This document shows, piece after piece, positions 8,695-18,400 of a DNA stretch of 64,000 nt; position 1 is the first letter of the stretch; every line of letters begins with the position of its first letter. The position numbers and the translations under genes are program-made. The notes under the pieces are model-generated. The model made no database searches, had not been told where the DNA came from, and worked only from the letters and a program-made list of their open reading frames with translations. Origin of the DNA: Streptomyces drozdowiczii (GTDB lineage Bacteria > Actinomycetota > Actinomycetes > Streptomycetales > Streptomycetaceae); the NCBI RefSeq assembly GCF_026167665.1, contig NZ_CP098740.1:1-64000 (forward strand), in the 5' to 3' direction.

Positions 8695-9585
8695 TCACAG
8701 CGTGCGGGCGAAATGTTCGGCGGCGGCATCGGCGGCCAGGCCGACCTGGGGTGACTGGTCGTAGAAGTCGAACTGGGTGCCGTCGGTCCACAGGAGTTCC
8801 GCCGGCACAGTGAGCGCGGTGTGGAAGCGGCGGGCGCCGTCCGGGATCGCGGCGTCCTCGCTGTGCATGAGCAGCGTGGGTACGGTCAAGCGCGGAGCGA
8901 GGGCGATGGCGTCGTGGTCGAGCCACTCGGCCCAGGCCATCACGGCGTACCGGTTGGGCCACTGCGGAATCCCGCCCCGCCCCGGATTCAGATAGAAGTC
9001 GATGTCGAAGGGCATGGCCGCGTCCGGGTCACTGCCGCTGACCACCGGCACGTAGGTGACCCGGCCGGTTTCTTCGTACAGGCGCCTGGCCTCGGCCGCC
9101 GCTGCCTTCTTCGCCGCAACGCCGGCCGGCCCGCCGTAGTTCTCTTCGCAGATACGGCGGTCATGCAGCCACGGCGCGATGAGCGCCAGTGACCGCACTC
9201 GTGCGTCCTGCGCGGCGAAGGCACTCGCGTACATCGCACCGGCGCAGACGCCGAGTACTCCAAGTGTCCCGTCAGCGACGGCCGGGTGGTCGGCGAGGAA
9301 GTCGGCCGCGGCGCCGAGATCCCTGGCCTTCAACGCAGGCGACTCGTAGTCACGCGGTTGACCTTCGGACTCGCCGTACCCGGTGAAGTCGAAGGACAGC
9401 GCCGCGTAGCCGCGCGCGGCCAGCTCCTGTGCGTAGCGGTCGGCCATCTGTTCCTTGACGGACGTCCAGGTACCGGCGACCAGTACGCCTGCTGTCGCGC
9501 CGGCCGCGTCGGTGTCGGGCAGATGGAGATTGCCCGCGAGTTTTCCCTTGGAGCCGACGAAGCTCACCTGTTCACATACGGGCAC
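8695..9585 (-). CDS. Alpha/beta hydrolase with cysteine at the nucleophile position
   Basis: The protein has 296 aa from GTG 9583-9585, six bases after AGGAG. The fold is clear: an oxyanion region GTWTSVKEQ, then SFDFTGYGESEG, a nucleophile elbow, and an acid strand LLMHSEDAAIPDG. The elbow reads GVCAGA, with Cys where most hydrolases have Ser, as in dienelactone-hydrolase-type members. The segment that normally carries the catalytic His reads DGTQFDFYDQ here and shows no His at the expected place, so a classical triad is not evident. It precedes the double SnoaL gene in an apparent two-gene operon. The substrate cannot be inferred. Confidence 0.82.
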   Translation of the reverse strand: MPVCEQVSFVGSKGKLAGNLHLPDTDAAGATAGVLVAGTWTSVKEQMADRYAQELAARGYAALSFDFTGYGESEGQPRDYESPALKARDLGAAADFLADHPAVADGTLGVLGVCAGAMYASAFAAQDARVRSLALIAPWLHDRRICEENYGGPAGVAAKKAAAAEARRLYEETGRVTYVPVVSGSDPDAAMPFDIDFYLNPGRGGIPQWPNRYAVMAWAEWLDHDAIALAPRLTVPTLLMHSEDAAIPDGARRFHTALTVPAELLWTDGTQFDFYDQSPQVGLAADAAAEHFARTL

Positions 9586-9850
9586 GTCTCACTCCTGGAG
9601 GAGAGGGTTGGGATGCGCACACGCTGTCATCTGGGCATCGCTTCAAACAACACCCGATATTTAAAGGGAGGTTGAGCCGGGCTAAACCTGTCAGAGCAGG
9701 GAGTTCATGCCGGAGTCCGCAGCCTGCGGGAAGGCCGTCACAGGGAGTCAGGGTCGAGCGACACGGATCGCCGTCCGGCCATGTGTACTGTCTGAGCGGC
9801 GGGTGTACCCATATGGACCCTTGCGTGTGCGTGGTGATCTACTGCGCGCC
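9586..9850. promoter_or_regulatory. Divergent promoter region between hydrolase operon and S41 peptidase gene
   Basis: This 265-bp gap separates the starts at 9585 (minus) and 9851 (plus). A patch rich in A and T around 9645-9672 (ACACCCGATATTTAAAGGGA) stands out from the GC-rich surroundings and may contain promoter elements. No clear operator repeat was found. Confidence 0.35.
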
Positions 9851-10792
9851 ATGACCACTGTGACGCAGTTTCAGCCCGGCCCTGTCATCGACGAGATCCG
9901 CCGGCTTCTGACTGAGCACTATGTCTTCCCAGGCGTAGCCGGGCAGCTCGCCGAACTGCTGCAGGAACGGCTAGCCGGAGGCGCCTACACAGGTGCCGAG
10001 GCTGAGGAGCTCGCGCGGCTGGTCACCGCGGACCTCCAGTCCGTCAACGGCGACCGACACCTGAGCCTGCAGTACCACGCAGACCAAGTGCCTCCGAAGA
10101 AGGGGGCGGCAGTCCTGGAATCCATTCGTAAGGACTTCGAGACCTCGCTGGGCGGTGTCCCCCGGGTGGAGTTGCTCGACGCAGGGGTTGCCGTACTGGA
10201 ACTGGCACCCATGCTGTTTCCGCTGAAGTGGGCCGCCGAACCTTTGAGCGCCGCGCTCACCCTGGCCTCCCGCGCCCAGGCACTGATCGTGGACCTGCGG
10301 GGCAACCGGGGCGGCGACCCCGATACCGTCGCCTTCATCTGCAGCCACCTCCTGGACGAACGCACCCACCTCAACTCCATGTACTGGCGTGACGGCGAAC
10401 GAACTGAGCAGTCCTGGAGCCAGCCGCACGTCTCCGGCGCCCGCTTCGGCGGAAGCAAACCGCTCTACATCCTGACCAGCAACCACACCTTCTCCGCAGC
10501 CGAGGAACTGGCCTACGACCTGCAACAACTCGGCCGCGCGGCGGTCGTCGGCGAGCACACCCGCGGCGGCGCACACCCAAGGGAAGGGTGGACCGTGCAC
10601 CCGCACCTGGAGACCTCTATCCCCATCGGCCGTGCCATCAACCCCATTTCCGGCACGAACTGGGAAGGCACCGGTGTACAGCCCGACGTCCCCTGCGCTG
10701 CCGCGGACGCACTCGAACGGGCTCATACCCTGGCCCGGGCGGATCTGGCCGTCCGATTTTCCGACAGCTCAGCGCGTAGTTCTTGCAGCTGA
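9851..10792 (+). CDS. S41-family peptidase-like protein (retinoid-binding-protein type)
   Basis: The protein has 313 aa from ATG 9851; the frame continues 48 codons upstream without homology. An N-terminal helical bundle (IRRLLTEHYVFPGVAGQLAELL) is followed by the tail-specific-protease core: ALIVDLRGNRGGDPD, then LTSNHTFSAAEELAY with the candidate nucleophile Ser in TFSAAEE, and VVGEHTRGGAHP. This combination is typical of S41 proteins related to interphotoreceptor retinoid-binding protein. There is no signal peptide or PDZ domain, so it is probably cytoplasmic. It stands alone. The role is unknown. Confidence 0.85.
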   Translation: MTTVTQFQPGPVIDEIRRLLTEHYVFPGVAGQLAELLQERLAGGAYTGAEAEELARLVTADLQSVNGDRHLSLQYHADQVPPKKGAAVLESIRKDFETSLGGVPRVELLDAGVAVLELAPMLFPLKWAAEPLSAALTLASRAQALIVDLRGNRGGDPDTVAFICSHLLDERTHLNSMYWRDGERTEQSWSQPHVSGARFGGSKPLYILTSNHTFSAAEELAYDLQQLGRAAVVGEHTRGGAHPREGWTVHPHLETSIPIGRAINPISGTNWEGTGVQPDVPCAAADALERAHTLARADLAVRFSDSSARSSCS

Positions 10793-10934
10793 CCGATAGC
10801 CGCTGCGCCAGCGGCGTACCCCGGGCCTACTGCGTTGTCGCCTCAGTGCCGGGTAGTCACATGTGCCGCCTTCAGTGTGTAGGCCGCAGGCGCAGGACTG
10901 TTATGACATGTCCGACAAATGACCTTGGGTAAGC

Positions 10935-11405
10935 TCGCAAGGCGAGCGGACGAGAGGGTCAAGATGGACTCCGGCCCGGTAGTGGGTTACGAGTTGGTCG
11001 AAGAAGCGGGCCTTGTAGAGGTCGCGGTCAAAGGCCGGTGGTTACCACCGGCCCGGCCGCGCCGTATCCGGTTGGTCTTCTGGTCGGCCCTTTCCGGGAT
11101 CACCGTCCGGATGCCCGGGCGCCGCAGGGGCCGGCGGATCGCCCGTGACGAATTTGCCTTGTCAGCGATGGCTGCGTCAGATCTACGACGCGGTCGCCCG
11201 GCACCGGCCCGGGGCACCCTCACCGCCTTCAGGACGGCGTCCCAGACGGCGGAGTCGTTGACGTTGCCTGGCATGAAGACGAGGGCCAGGGGCGGGCTCC
11301 GACCGTCGCAGGCGAGGTGGACCTTGGTGGTCAGTCCGCCGCAGGACCGGCCGAGCGCCTGGCCATCCGCTGTACGGGTGCCGCCGAGGTGAGCCCGAAA
11401 GTCGC
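10935..11405 (-). pseudogene. Degenerate IS5-family transposase fragment
   Basis: On the minus strand the frame reads GRSCGGLTTKVHLACDGRS, then LALVFMPGNVNDSAVWDAVL and IADKANSSRAIRRPLRR followed by IRTVIPE. This is the DDE core of an IS5-family transposase of the kind common in Streptomyces. The N-terminal half is missing. Past the core the frame hits a stop (TGG TAA CCA) before a recognisable PPAFDRDLYKAR tail, and the end is replaced by unrelated sequence. The 11.4-kb border abuts the Tn3 remnant. Confidence 0.75.
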
Positions 11406-11505
11406 CAATAGTTGATCTTGATGTTCCTGTCGGGTGGGCCGCCACCCGTTCGGCACAGTGTCGTTGGTGGTGATGCTGACCATCGTCTTGGCCCGGGGCG
11501 GGATT

Positions 11506-13050
11506 GTGACCTCGATCGAACGGACCGCGTATCCGCGATCCAAGCGGCTGATCGCCGCGCATGAGCTGCATCTGTTGCGCTGGTGGCGTGCCTGGTGCAC
11601 AAGGCGAGGATGCGGCTCCGGGATGACCTGGCGCCCCATGCTCTGCAAGCGCATGGGGCGAAGGTCAAGCGAGCGAAGGAGGAGCTGGAGGCGATCCGGC
11701 TCGCTGAGCGGGAGATCACCGAGGCGCTGGTCGGCAACTACCGCTGCGTCTCAAGGACATCGACGTTGACGGTCCTGCCCAGGTCGCGCTGGCGAAGGCC
11801 GTCGAGATGACTGCCGAGGCCGTAGCCGCCCTTGAGGGGATCGTCCGGCGCCTGGGCGGTGAGGTCTCTCCGGCCGTTCTCGCTCTGACTATGGTCCTGC
11901 TGGTGCAGTCTGGCGGGCTCGGCGCGGTTACGAAAACCGTGGAGGGCTTCGGCGGGTTCGCGGGGCAGTCCGAGCAGATCGCGAAGGTCCCCGCCCATCA
12001 CGGCAACTTCTGGGAGATGCTGCTGTACGAGCAGATCGGCCAGGATAGGGCGTGATGTTCGACCTGGCGGAGAAGCTGGAGTTCACTGTCACCTCGCAGT
12101 GCGGGTGCTGGAAGCGCTCGCGCAGCGCAACGAGTCCGCCCGCGGCAAGTACATCAGCGCGCTCGGTGAGGACGGGGCGCGGGTCGACAACTCGTTCGCC
12201 ACGCAGAACTGGCAGAAGGCCGTGGCCGACAGGAGCAGACCGGCCGGTTCGTCCGCCGGCACTTCGAGGCGATGGTCTTCGCCTACCTTGCCGAGGAACT
12301 GCGCACGGGCGGCGTCGCCGTGGTCGGCTCGGAGGAGTTTGCTGACTGGAGCGAGCAGCTGCTGCCGTGGGATGCGGTGGAGGAGGTGAAACTGCCCGCC
12401 TACCCCATGGAGGTCAGCCTGGCCGAGGACGAGGACCAGGCCGCCGCCTTCGACGCCAGGGCTTTCCGCCGCCAGCTGTAAGAACGTCCTCGACTGGGAC
12501 CTGATCGAGTCCCAGTTCCGGCACCTGATGCGGGTGGCCGTCTCCGTCCGCGAGGGCGTCATGTCCTCTGCGACGCTGCTCGAGCGGCTGCGCTACGGCT
12601 CGCACAGGAACGCCACCTACACCGCGTTCCGCGAGGTCGGCCGCGTGATCCGCACCGTACAACTGCTGCGGCATCTGACGGATGCCCCGCTTCGCCGGCG
12701 GGTGGCGGCGGCGACGAACAAGGTGGAGTCGTTCAACCGTTTCTCCCAGCGGATCGGCTTCGGCAACCAGGGTGCCATCGCCGACAACGACCCCGTCGAG
12801 CAGGAGAAGGCGACGAAATTCAATGATTTGCCGACGAACGCGGTGATCTTCCATAACGCCCTGGACATCGCCGAGATCGTCCGTCAGCTCCTGGAGGAGG
12901 GCTGGGAGATCGATCCGGAGGACCTGGCCCAGGTCTCTCCGTACCTGACCGAGAGCATCAAGCGGTTCGGGGGTACTCGACCCACGAACTCGGCATCCAG
13001 CCGGAGGCGTACGACCCGAATCGGCTCTGTCTTCGCCTTCTCAGCCCGCT
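11506..13050 (+). pseudogene. Truncated, multiply frameshifted Tn3-family transposase
   Basis: The remnant starts at GTG 11506 with TSIERTAYPRSKRLIAAHEL, the typical N-terminus of actinobacterial Tn3 transposases. It then jumps to a middle region in several frames (DLAPHALQAHGAKVKRAKEE, KVPAHHGNFWEMLLYEQIG, VFAYLAEELRTGGVAVVGSE). It ends with the catalytic C-terminal domain (VLDWDLIESQFRHLMRVAVS, ATNKVESFNRFSQRIGFGN, DPVEQEKATKFNDL, SPYLTESIKRFGG then YSTHELG in a shifted frame). About half of the ~1000-aa protein is missing. Several frame changes coincide with short G or C runs, for example the five Gs at 12969-12973. No terminal inverted repeats were recognised. Confidence 0.85.
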
Positions 13051-13072
13051 CCCGCCGTGGACCGTAGGCCCT

Positions 13073-13549
13073 TCATCGCGTTGCTGATTCAGCGCGTCGC
13101 TCATGGCGTGAGCGTGCGAGGTGATGGGCCGCACGCAGCAGCTCACATGTGGACGCTTCGGTGTGCTCACCCGGGTTCACCACTGCCAGCCAGCCGGCGG
13201 TGCCGTAGACGGGGTGCGCGATCACGGTGTCGGTGGCGCTGGGGTCGCCCTCGGCGGAGCCGGGTTCGCGTGGTGCGTAACCGGTCCACTGGGTGAACGC
13301 TTCCTTCCCGGCGGCGATATTCACGCGGAAAGTATCCGGGCGGTCCAGACGCGATGCCTCGTCGCCGGGGTAGTTCTTGGTCACGACAGTCGCGAACGGT
13401 TGGGCCGTCGTCGGAGTGGCGCCGTCGGGGGCGTAGTAGAAGAACGTGTCGCCCCAGCTGTTTTCCGGCATACCGTCTCCGGGGGCGGGCCTGATGGTCA
13501 GGACGCCGTCGAGGCCGCCCACGAAGCTGATGATCTCGTTGATGGTCAT
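13073..13549 (-). CDS. DUF6194-family protein
   Basis: The protein has 158 aa from ATG 13547-13549. The sequence (MTINEIISFVGGLDGV, a GDTFFYYAPDG segment, YPGDEASRLDRPDTFRVNI, DTVIAHPVYGTAGWLAVVNP) matches the DUF6194 pattern of small actinobacterial proteins with a MmcQ/YjbR-like flavour. Biochemical function is not known. It is transcribed divergently from the double-MerR gene across a 63-bp gap and may be its target. Confidence 0.72.
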   Translation of the reverse strand: MTINEIISFVGGLDGVLTIRPAPGDGMPENSWGDTFFYYAPDGATPTTAQPFATVVTKNYPGDEASRLDRPDTFRVNIAAGKEAFTQWTGYAPREPGSAEGDPSATDTVIAHPVYGTAGWLAVVNPGEHTEASTCELLRAAHHLARSRHERRAESATR

Positions 13550-13612
13550 GTGCTCTAGCGTTGCATTGAAGTGCTTGTGGAGACTTTGAGTCCGAGATAG
13601 AGGGGTGCTGGG

Positions 13613-14338
13613 ATGCCAAGTCTCAAATCAGGTGAAATGCGCACTGCTGATATCGCGCGGCACGTCGGGTACTCCGTTCAGCAGGTTCGCAATCTTGAGC
13701 GCGACGGTGTGCTTCCGCTCGTGGCACGCACGGTCACGGGCTACCGAATCTATGGAGAGGTACACCTGCAGTCCGCACTGGCTTACCGAGCCCTCGCTGC
13801 GGGCGTGGGGCCAGTCGAGGCCAAGAAGATCGTTCGGGCCTTCCACCAGTTCCCCACCTCGCCGGCGCTTGCCCTTCTCGACACGGCGCACGCCCGGCTC
13901 GATGCAGAGCGCGCCGAAATAAGGCAGGCCAAGGAAGCCGCCCACGCGATCTCCAGGGAGCCGATCGAAGACGTGCGCGCGTCGGACGCAATGAGCGTCT
14001 CCGAACTCGCTGCCGCCCTCGGCGTGCGCCCTTCGACGTTGCGGCACTGGCATGCCAAGGCTCTCGTCATTCCGGACCGCGACCCCGTGCGCGGCACGCG
14101 ACGATACACACCGACTCAAGTGAGGGATGCGCGGATCGTTCACCAACTACGCAAGGCTGGATACCGCATCACGCCCCTTCGGTCCCTCATGCCGGAGCTA
14201 CGGCGGACCCGCCGATCGGAGGATGTCGTCTCGGCGCTGGCTGCCAGGGACGCCAGCATCACGGCTCGTTCCAAAGCCCTCCTCGACGGTGCCTCCGCAC
14301 TCAGTGCTGTGCTCTCCATGCACAGGCAAGCGACCTGA
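13613..14338 (+). CDS. Regulator with two MerR-type DNA-binding domains
   Basis: The protein has 241 aa from ATG 13613, with AGAGGGG upstream. Two separate MerR helix-turn-helix units are visible. The first (~10-75) reads TADIARHVGYSVQQVRNLER, then GYRIYGEVHLQSALAYRALA. The second (~127-195) reads SVSELAAALGVRPSTLRHWH, then RRYTPTQVRDARIVHQL. Normal MerR proteins have one such unit plus a dimerisation helix, so this protein could bind a four-part site as a monomer or form an unusual dimer. No effector-binding domain or metal cysteines are seen. It is divergent from the DUF6194 gene. Confidence 0.8.
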   Translation: MPSLKSGEMRTADIARHVGYSVQQVRNLERDGVLPLVARTVTGYRIYGEVHLQSALAYRALAAGVGPVEAKKIVRAFHQFPTSPALALLDTAHARLDAERAEIRQAKEAAHAISREPIEDVRASDAMSVSELAAALGVRPSTLRHWHAKALVIPDRDPVRGTRRYTPTQVRDARIVHQLRKAGYRITPLRSLMPELRRTRRSEDVVSALAARDASITARSKALLDGASALSAVLSMHRQAT

Positions 14339-14409
14339 TCCGGGACTGCCATGAATGCCCTACACGGATCGCCGCGGCGTCTCGAAGTACAACCACCTCC
14401 CCGCCCTCG

Positions 14410-14757
14410 GTGCTGGGTGGTCAGCTTGCCTCCGTCGTCCCGCCCTCCACCTCCCGCGCTGTCGATGACACACTCGCCGGTCTCATAGCCGGTTTCGCCG
14501 CCCTACTGAAACCCGCCGAGGGCGACGACATCAAGCTCACCGAGCGGATCGCCACCACCCGCGCTGCCGCACTGCCCCATCTGCGCAGTTTCACCAACAG
14601 CTTCGAAATCGACCGGGCCGCTGTCAACGCCGGCCTCACCCTGCCTTGACATAACGGCCGCGCCGAGGGCGTCAACGCTCGCACCAAGAGGATCATGAGA
14701 CAGATGCACAAACGCGCCGGATTCGACCGCCTCCGCCACCGCATTCTGCTGCCCTGA
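14410..14757 (+). pseudogene. C-terminal fragment of an ISL3-family transposase
   Basis: The frame reads DDTLAGLIAGFAALLKPAEG, LPHLRSFTNSFEIDRAAVNA, then LTLP, a TGA, and HNGRAEGVNARTKRIMRQM and HRILLP before the natural stop. This is the end of an ISL3-type transposase. The in-frame TGA at 14647-14649 replaces the Tyr expected in LPYHNGR. The 5' two thirds are absent. Confidence 0.75.
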
Positions 14758-15042
14758 CGACTACCCGCCGTCACCACCGACTGCGGCCCAGAGCCGAACG
14801 CTTTGCAGTCCTCGTCCCGGGCGCTGCAGGGGTGGGCTGAGCCGGATGCGTCATAGGCCGGTTGTCTTGACGACCTCCGGCCCGAGATCCTCACGCTCCC
14901 CTGAAGAGCATGAAGCCTTGAGCTACGGGTGTGGCCGCTTCAGACATGCAATCTATACAAACGTATTGCACGCTCGCCCAAGTCCTGACTAGGATCGTTC
15001 CTGCCACCTCGGCCAACGTCGTTATCGTCTATAGGAGTTACC
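14758..15042. other. Intergenic region, no gene recognised
   Basis: This 285-bp stretch lies between the ISL3 fragment and the esterase-like gene. It probably carries the esterase promoter. A GGAG ribosome site for the GTG at 15043 lies at 15034-15037. No other feature was recognised. Confidence 0.4.
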
Positions 15043-16322
15043 GTGAGCCCGATCCAGAACCGCCGACCCATAGCCGCCGCCACGATGCCCGTGAGCACCT
15101 CGCTACCGCACCGAACCGCCTCTGCGCTCGCTACCGATCCTGTGGTAAGCGCGCTGCAACAGAACGCGGTCCCCTGAGCGACCTGGACGATGTCGTCCGC
15201 ATGGTCGGTGACGCACAGATTGTGGGCTTGGGCGAAGCGAGCCACAGCGGCCACGAGTTCTTCACGCTCAAGGCGCTCCTCTTCAAAGAACTCGTCGCCA
15301 CCCAGGGGTTCACCACCTTCGTTCTGGAGGCAAGCTGGAGCACCGGGCTGCGCCTGGATGCCTACGTGACAGACGGAACAGGCGACCCGGAACAGATCAT
15401 GCGTGAGGAGTTCCAGGGCCAGTACGTCTTCTGGAACACCGACGAGTACCTGGACCTCATCCACTGGATGCGGCACTACAACGTCAGCAACCCCGACCAG
15501 CCCGCGCTCCACTTCGCCGGCAACGACCTCGGCTACCCCGGGACCGACGCCTTCGACCGGGTCTCGGCCTACCTCAACGCTCACCGGCCCGACCTCACCG
15601 AGCAGATCAACGACCTATACAGAGGGATCCGGCCAGGCCGGGGAGCGCAGACCGGCGACTGGATGGGACAGCAGCTGACGAAAGACGCCGCCTCACGCCG
15701 GAAGGAAGCCGACCAAGCCGAACACGCTCTCGCCGTACTGCGCACGTCCGGGCGGCCGCTCGGTTCCGCCGGACATGCCTACGACTGTGCTGTTCAGAAC
15801 GCCACTGCCATCGCCCAGACCTTCACCGGATACGCCTTCCCTCACGACGAATTCCCCGCACGCATGCGCTTCCGCGACCGGGCCATGGCCGACAACACCG
15901 CATGGTGGCTCGCGCACACCAACGGGAAAGTCCTCCTCGCCTCAAACAACGGCCACGTCGCCTACACCAGCGACAACCCGCAGGAGTTCCCCGAACCCGT
16001 CGGAGCGTTCCTGCGCGACGAACTCGGCGCGAGGTACATGAACATCGGGCTCACGTTCAACGAAGGAAGCCTCAACGCCCTGCCCGACTACGCCTCGCAC
16101 AACCCGCAGGAGTACGCCGTGCCCGCCGCACCCTCAGGTCACAACGAACACATCCTCGGCCAACTCAGCTGCCTTGACTTCGCCCTGGACCTGCGCACCG
16201 CCCCACCCGCCGCCCGCACCTGGCTGGACACCGCGCGCCCCACACGCTCGTTCGGCCTGTACTGGTCCCCCAGGACCCCGAAACAGCCCTGGGCCGCTCG
16301 TACGACGTACTCATCCACCTGA
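15043..16322 (+). pseudogene. Erythromycin-esterase-like protein, frameshifted near its N-terminus
   Basis: The start is GTG 15043 behind GGAG, giving an N-terminus that runs to LQQNAVP. The frame then breaks at the four Cs at 15171-15174. With one extra C it continues directly into LSDLDDVVRMVGDAQIVGLG and the whole family core, giving 426 aa. The core has GLGEASHSGHEFFTLKALLF, FVLEASWSTG, FAGNDLGYPG, and KVLLASNNGHVAYTSDNP. This is the Ere/erythromycin-esterase fold, which hydrolyses macrolide lactones in characterised members. As printed, only a chimeric frame starting in unrelated upstream DNA is open. Whether the break is real or a homopolymer error cannot be told here. Confidence 0.8.
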
Positions 16323-16745
16323 ACCGACTCCAAGCTGCGCACCTGCGGTAAGCCACGCGGCACGTGCGCAGCTCAATTCTCGGCCTCGTCCAGGCCAGCG
16401 GCCGGACACTTCGGATGCAGCATGGCAAGGTCGCCTCGCCGTCGTACCAGTGCTCCTCGGCCCGGGTCGTTGCGCAGCCGATCGGGCGCGACGCGGCTCC
16501 ATCCGAGTCGTGGACACATCGCCAGGTGCGGTCGACCAGAACGGTGGGTGTGCAGGAGGGCGGACAGCCGCAGTGGGGGTCGGCGCAGCACGGCGAATGG
16601 GGGGTTCGGTATCTCAGGGCGCTGCAGGTGGCGTTCCCTGCTTGCTGCGTACGTGTGACTGAGCGTCGTAGGTGGCCCGTCCGGCCAGATACACGCTCAG
16701 TACTCGGTGGAGCCCGTTGACGGCGTCCCGTACGGTCGACCCGTG
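16323..16745. other. Intergenic region, no gene recognised
   Basis: About 420 bp between the esterase-like gene and the next gene. Frames on both strands lack recognisable families. I see no strong hairpin or operator. Confidence 0.4.
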
Positions 16746-17576
16746 ATGATCAAAACGGGCGAACCCCGCAGTCTCGGTATCCCGGCCTCCGAGGCGCGGC
16801 TGACCTTCGATACGGAACTGCAGGAGCTCGGCGGCGGACCGCGGCGCCGTTTGCTCATGGTCGACGACGAGCCTGCCTTCGAGCTCAGCTTCTATTGCGG
16901 CACGTGCCCGCTCCTGTTCCGCCGGCTGGAGACCTCGCGGGAGAAGCTGTCCCTGGAGAGCATGCAGGAACGGCTCACCGGAACGCTCGACGATCCGGAC
17001 GACGGCGGCGTGATCGACGCGTTCGGCACGCTGTTGCCGAAGGGCGAGTACCTTCCGCTGCTCCTGGAGGTGGAACCCCGGCTGGTCATCCCTGGCAGGG
17101 AGGGCGACTACTTCAGCGGCGAACAGGTCACGACCTGGGGGATCGACCAGTTCTGGGGCCTTCCGGAGTACCCCCACACCCCGTACTACCGGACCTTCGA
17201 AACCGCGGTCGACGCGGACACCCACCTCTACGAGTTCGTCGTGCCCATGGTTCCCCCGACGTGGAACGAGCGGGAGCGTGTCGAGGAGTACGCCGCACTC
17301 ATGGAGCAGGGAACGGTCCCCACGGCGGTGGCGATCTCCACCCTGGACGTGTGCCAGCCCGCCATCGACCGAGGAGACGACTACTTCGCGCACTGGGGCC
17401 TGACCCACTTCCTCATCGACGGACACCACAAACTGGAGGCCGCCGCCACCGCCGGTCGGCCGGTCCGGCTCCTCTCGCTGCTGACCTTGGGCGAAAGCCT
17501 GGCCGGAACGGAAGAGACCTCCCGGCTGCCTGCCTTGCGCACGCAATCCCGCACGGGCCGCCAGGTCGGGCGGTAG
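16746..17576 (+). CDS. Hypothetical protein with ParB/sulfiredoxin-like HFLIDGHHK motif
   Basis: The protein has 276 aa from ATG 16746 (a GTG one codon earlier and another at 16707 are alternatives). It is acidic and globular, without membrane segments. A YCGTCP cysteine pair occurs near residue 60. A C-terminal segment reads LTHFLIDGHHKLEAAATAGR followed by VRLLSLL. The DGHHK block resembles the phosphate-binding DGHHR motif of ParB/sulfiredoxin-fold proteins, with Lys replacing Arg. I do not recognise the family as a whole. It stands alone between two long non-coding stretches. Confidence 0.65.
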   Translation: MIKTGEPRSLGIPASEARLTFDTELQELGGGPRRRLLMVDDEPAFELSFYCGTCPLLFRRLETSREKLSLESMQERLTGTLDDPDDGGVIDAFGTLLPKGEYLPLLLEVEPRLVIPGREGDYFSGEQVTTWGIDQFWGLPEYPHTPYYRTFETAVDADTHLYEFVVPMVPPTWNERERVEEYAALMEQGTVPTAVAISTLDVCQPAIDRGDDYFAHWGLTHFLIDGHHKLEAAATAGRPVRLLSLLTLGESLAGTEETSRLPALRTQSRTGRQVGR

Positions 17577-18360
17577 ACGTCGGTAGTGACTCCGGCCAAC
17601 TACAACGCTCAGTGGCCGACCGGTTGCCCAGCCGCGAGTCAGTGGAAGCAGACGACGAGGCGCACGTCCTCGGCCCCGTGGAATTCGCTGAGAATGCACA
17701 TGACGCTTCAGACACAGCTTTAGTCGCTGTCGCCTCCTGCGGCTGAGGCGCGCGTTCGTGTGCCTGGGGAGTTGGTCTCCTGACAATCCGTGGTGTCCAG
17801 CTCGGCCCAGGTCAGCCGGGGTAGTCCCGTGCACCTCGTGGGGGCCGCCGTAGCCGGCGAACAACTCACCTCGCAGTCCGGGCACGGCGTTCACCCGCAC
17901 CGGCCGCCCGGCCCAACCTCCAGGCTCGCCATCGCGGCAGTCGGGCCACCCGAAGCGGGGGGGCTGCTGGGGGTGCCGTCCGTGATTTGGGGCTTCTACA
18001 GCCTCTACCCGTTAGGGCTCTGCCACCGCTCGCAGGGGGCCCACGTCTCGCCTTGCGTGAGAGGCCTTCAACGGCTCAGCTTCGGCGTGCACGCACCCTG
18101 TCACGCCCAGCCGCTGCACGTCGCCACGGAGGGGACTCCCCGTTGCTCGCCCGGCCGTACTTGGGTGCGATGTCGGTGAGACGCCGCAGGGAACACGCCT
18201 CCGTGCTGTCCACACGTTCATCCGTACGTGGCTCATCACAGACGCGACTACGTCGGCAGCACCAGGAACCACCTCGCAGAGAACCTGGCTGGGGCCAACC
18301 GCGGCTGCCCTTGTACAGCCTCACATTCCCAGCGACCGATGCGGGCTCGCGTATGGGGCC
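17577..18360. other. Long intergenic region without recognisable genes
   Basis: Nearly 800 bp with only short or low-complexity frames. I compared both strands with the transposase types found elsewhere in the window and saw no match. The right end leads into the terminator hairpin of the gene at 18401. Confidence 0.4.
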
Positions 18361-18363
18361 CTG

Positions 18364-18391
18364 CCTGCCGGCAGCACGCGCTGCCGGCAGG
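18364..18391 (-). terminator. Perfect 12-bp hairpin after secreted-protein gene
   Basis: CCTGCCGGCAGC (18364-18375), the loop ACGC, and GCTGCCGGCAGG (18380-18391) form a perfect GC-rich stem nine bases beyond the stop of the minus-strand gene at 18401. There is no T-run, as is common in Streptomyces. The same hairpin is conserved beside the broken copy at 27.7 kb. Confidence 0.7.
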
Positions 18392-18400
18392 CGGAGAGGC

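Noticed and set aside
14931..15042. Upstream start for the esterase frame at 14931
   Set aside because: The first ~80 residues in that frame are unrelated to the family. The GTG at 15043 in the neighbouring frame has a ribosome site and a sensible N-terminus.
16614..17900. A 428-codon minus-strand frame opposite the ParB-motif protein
   Set aside because: It has no family resemblance, and its composition is that of the complementary strand of a real gene. The plus-strand gene has the better start and motifs.
17577..18360. Possible retron or group II intron in the long gene-free stretch
   Set aside because: No reverse-transcriptase motifs (YxDD) or domain V-like hairpin were found on either strand.
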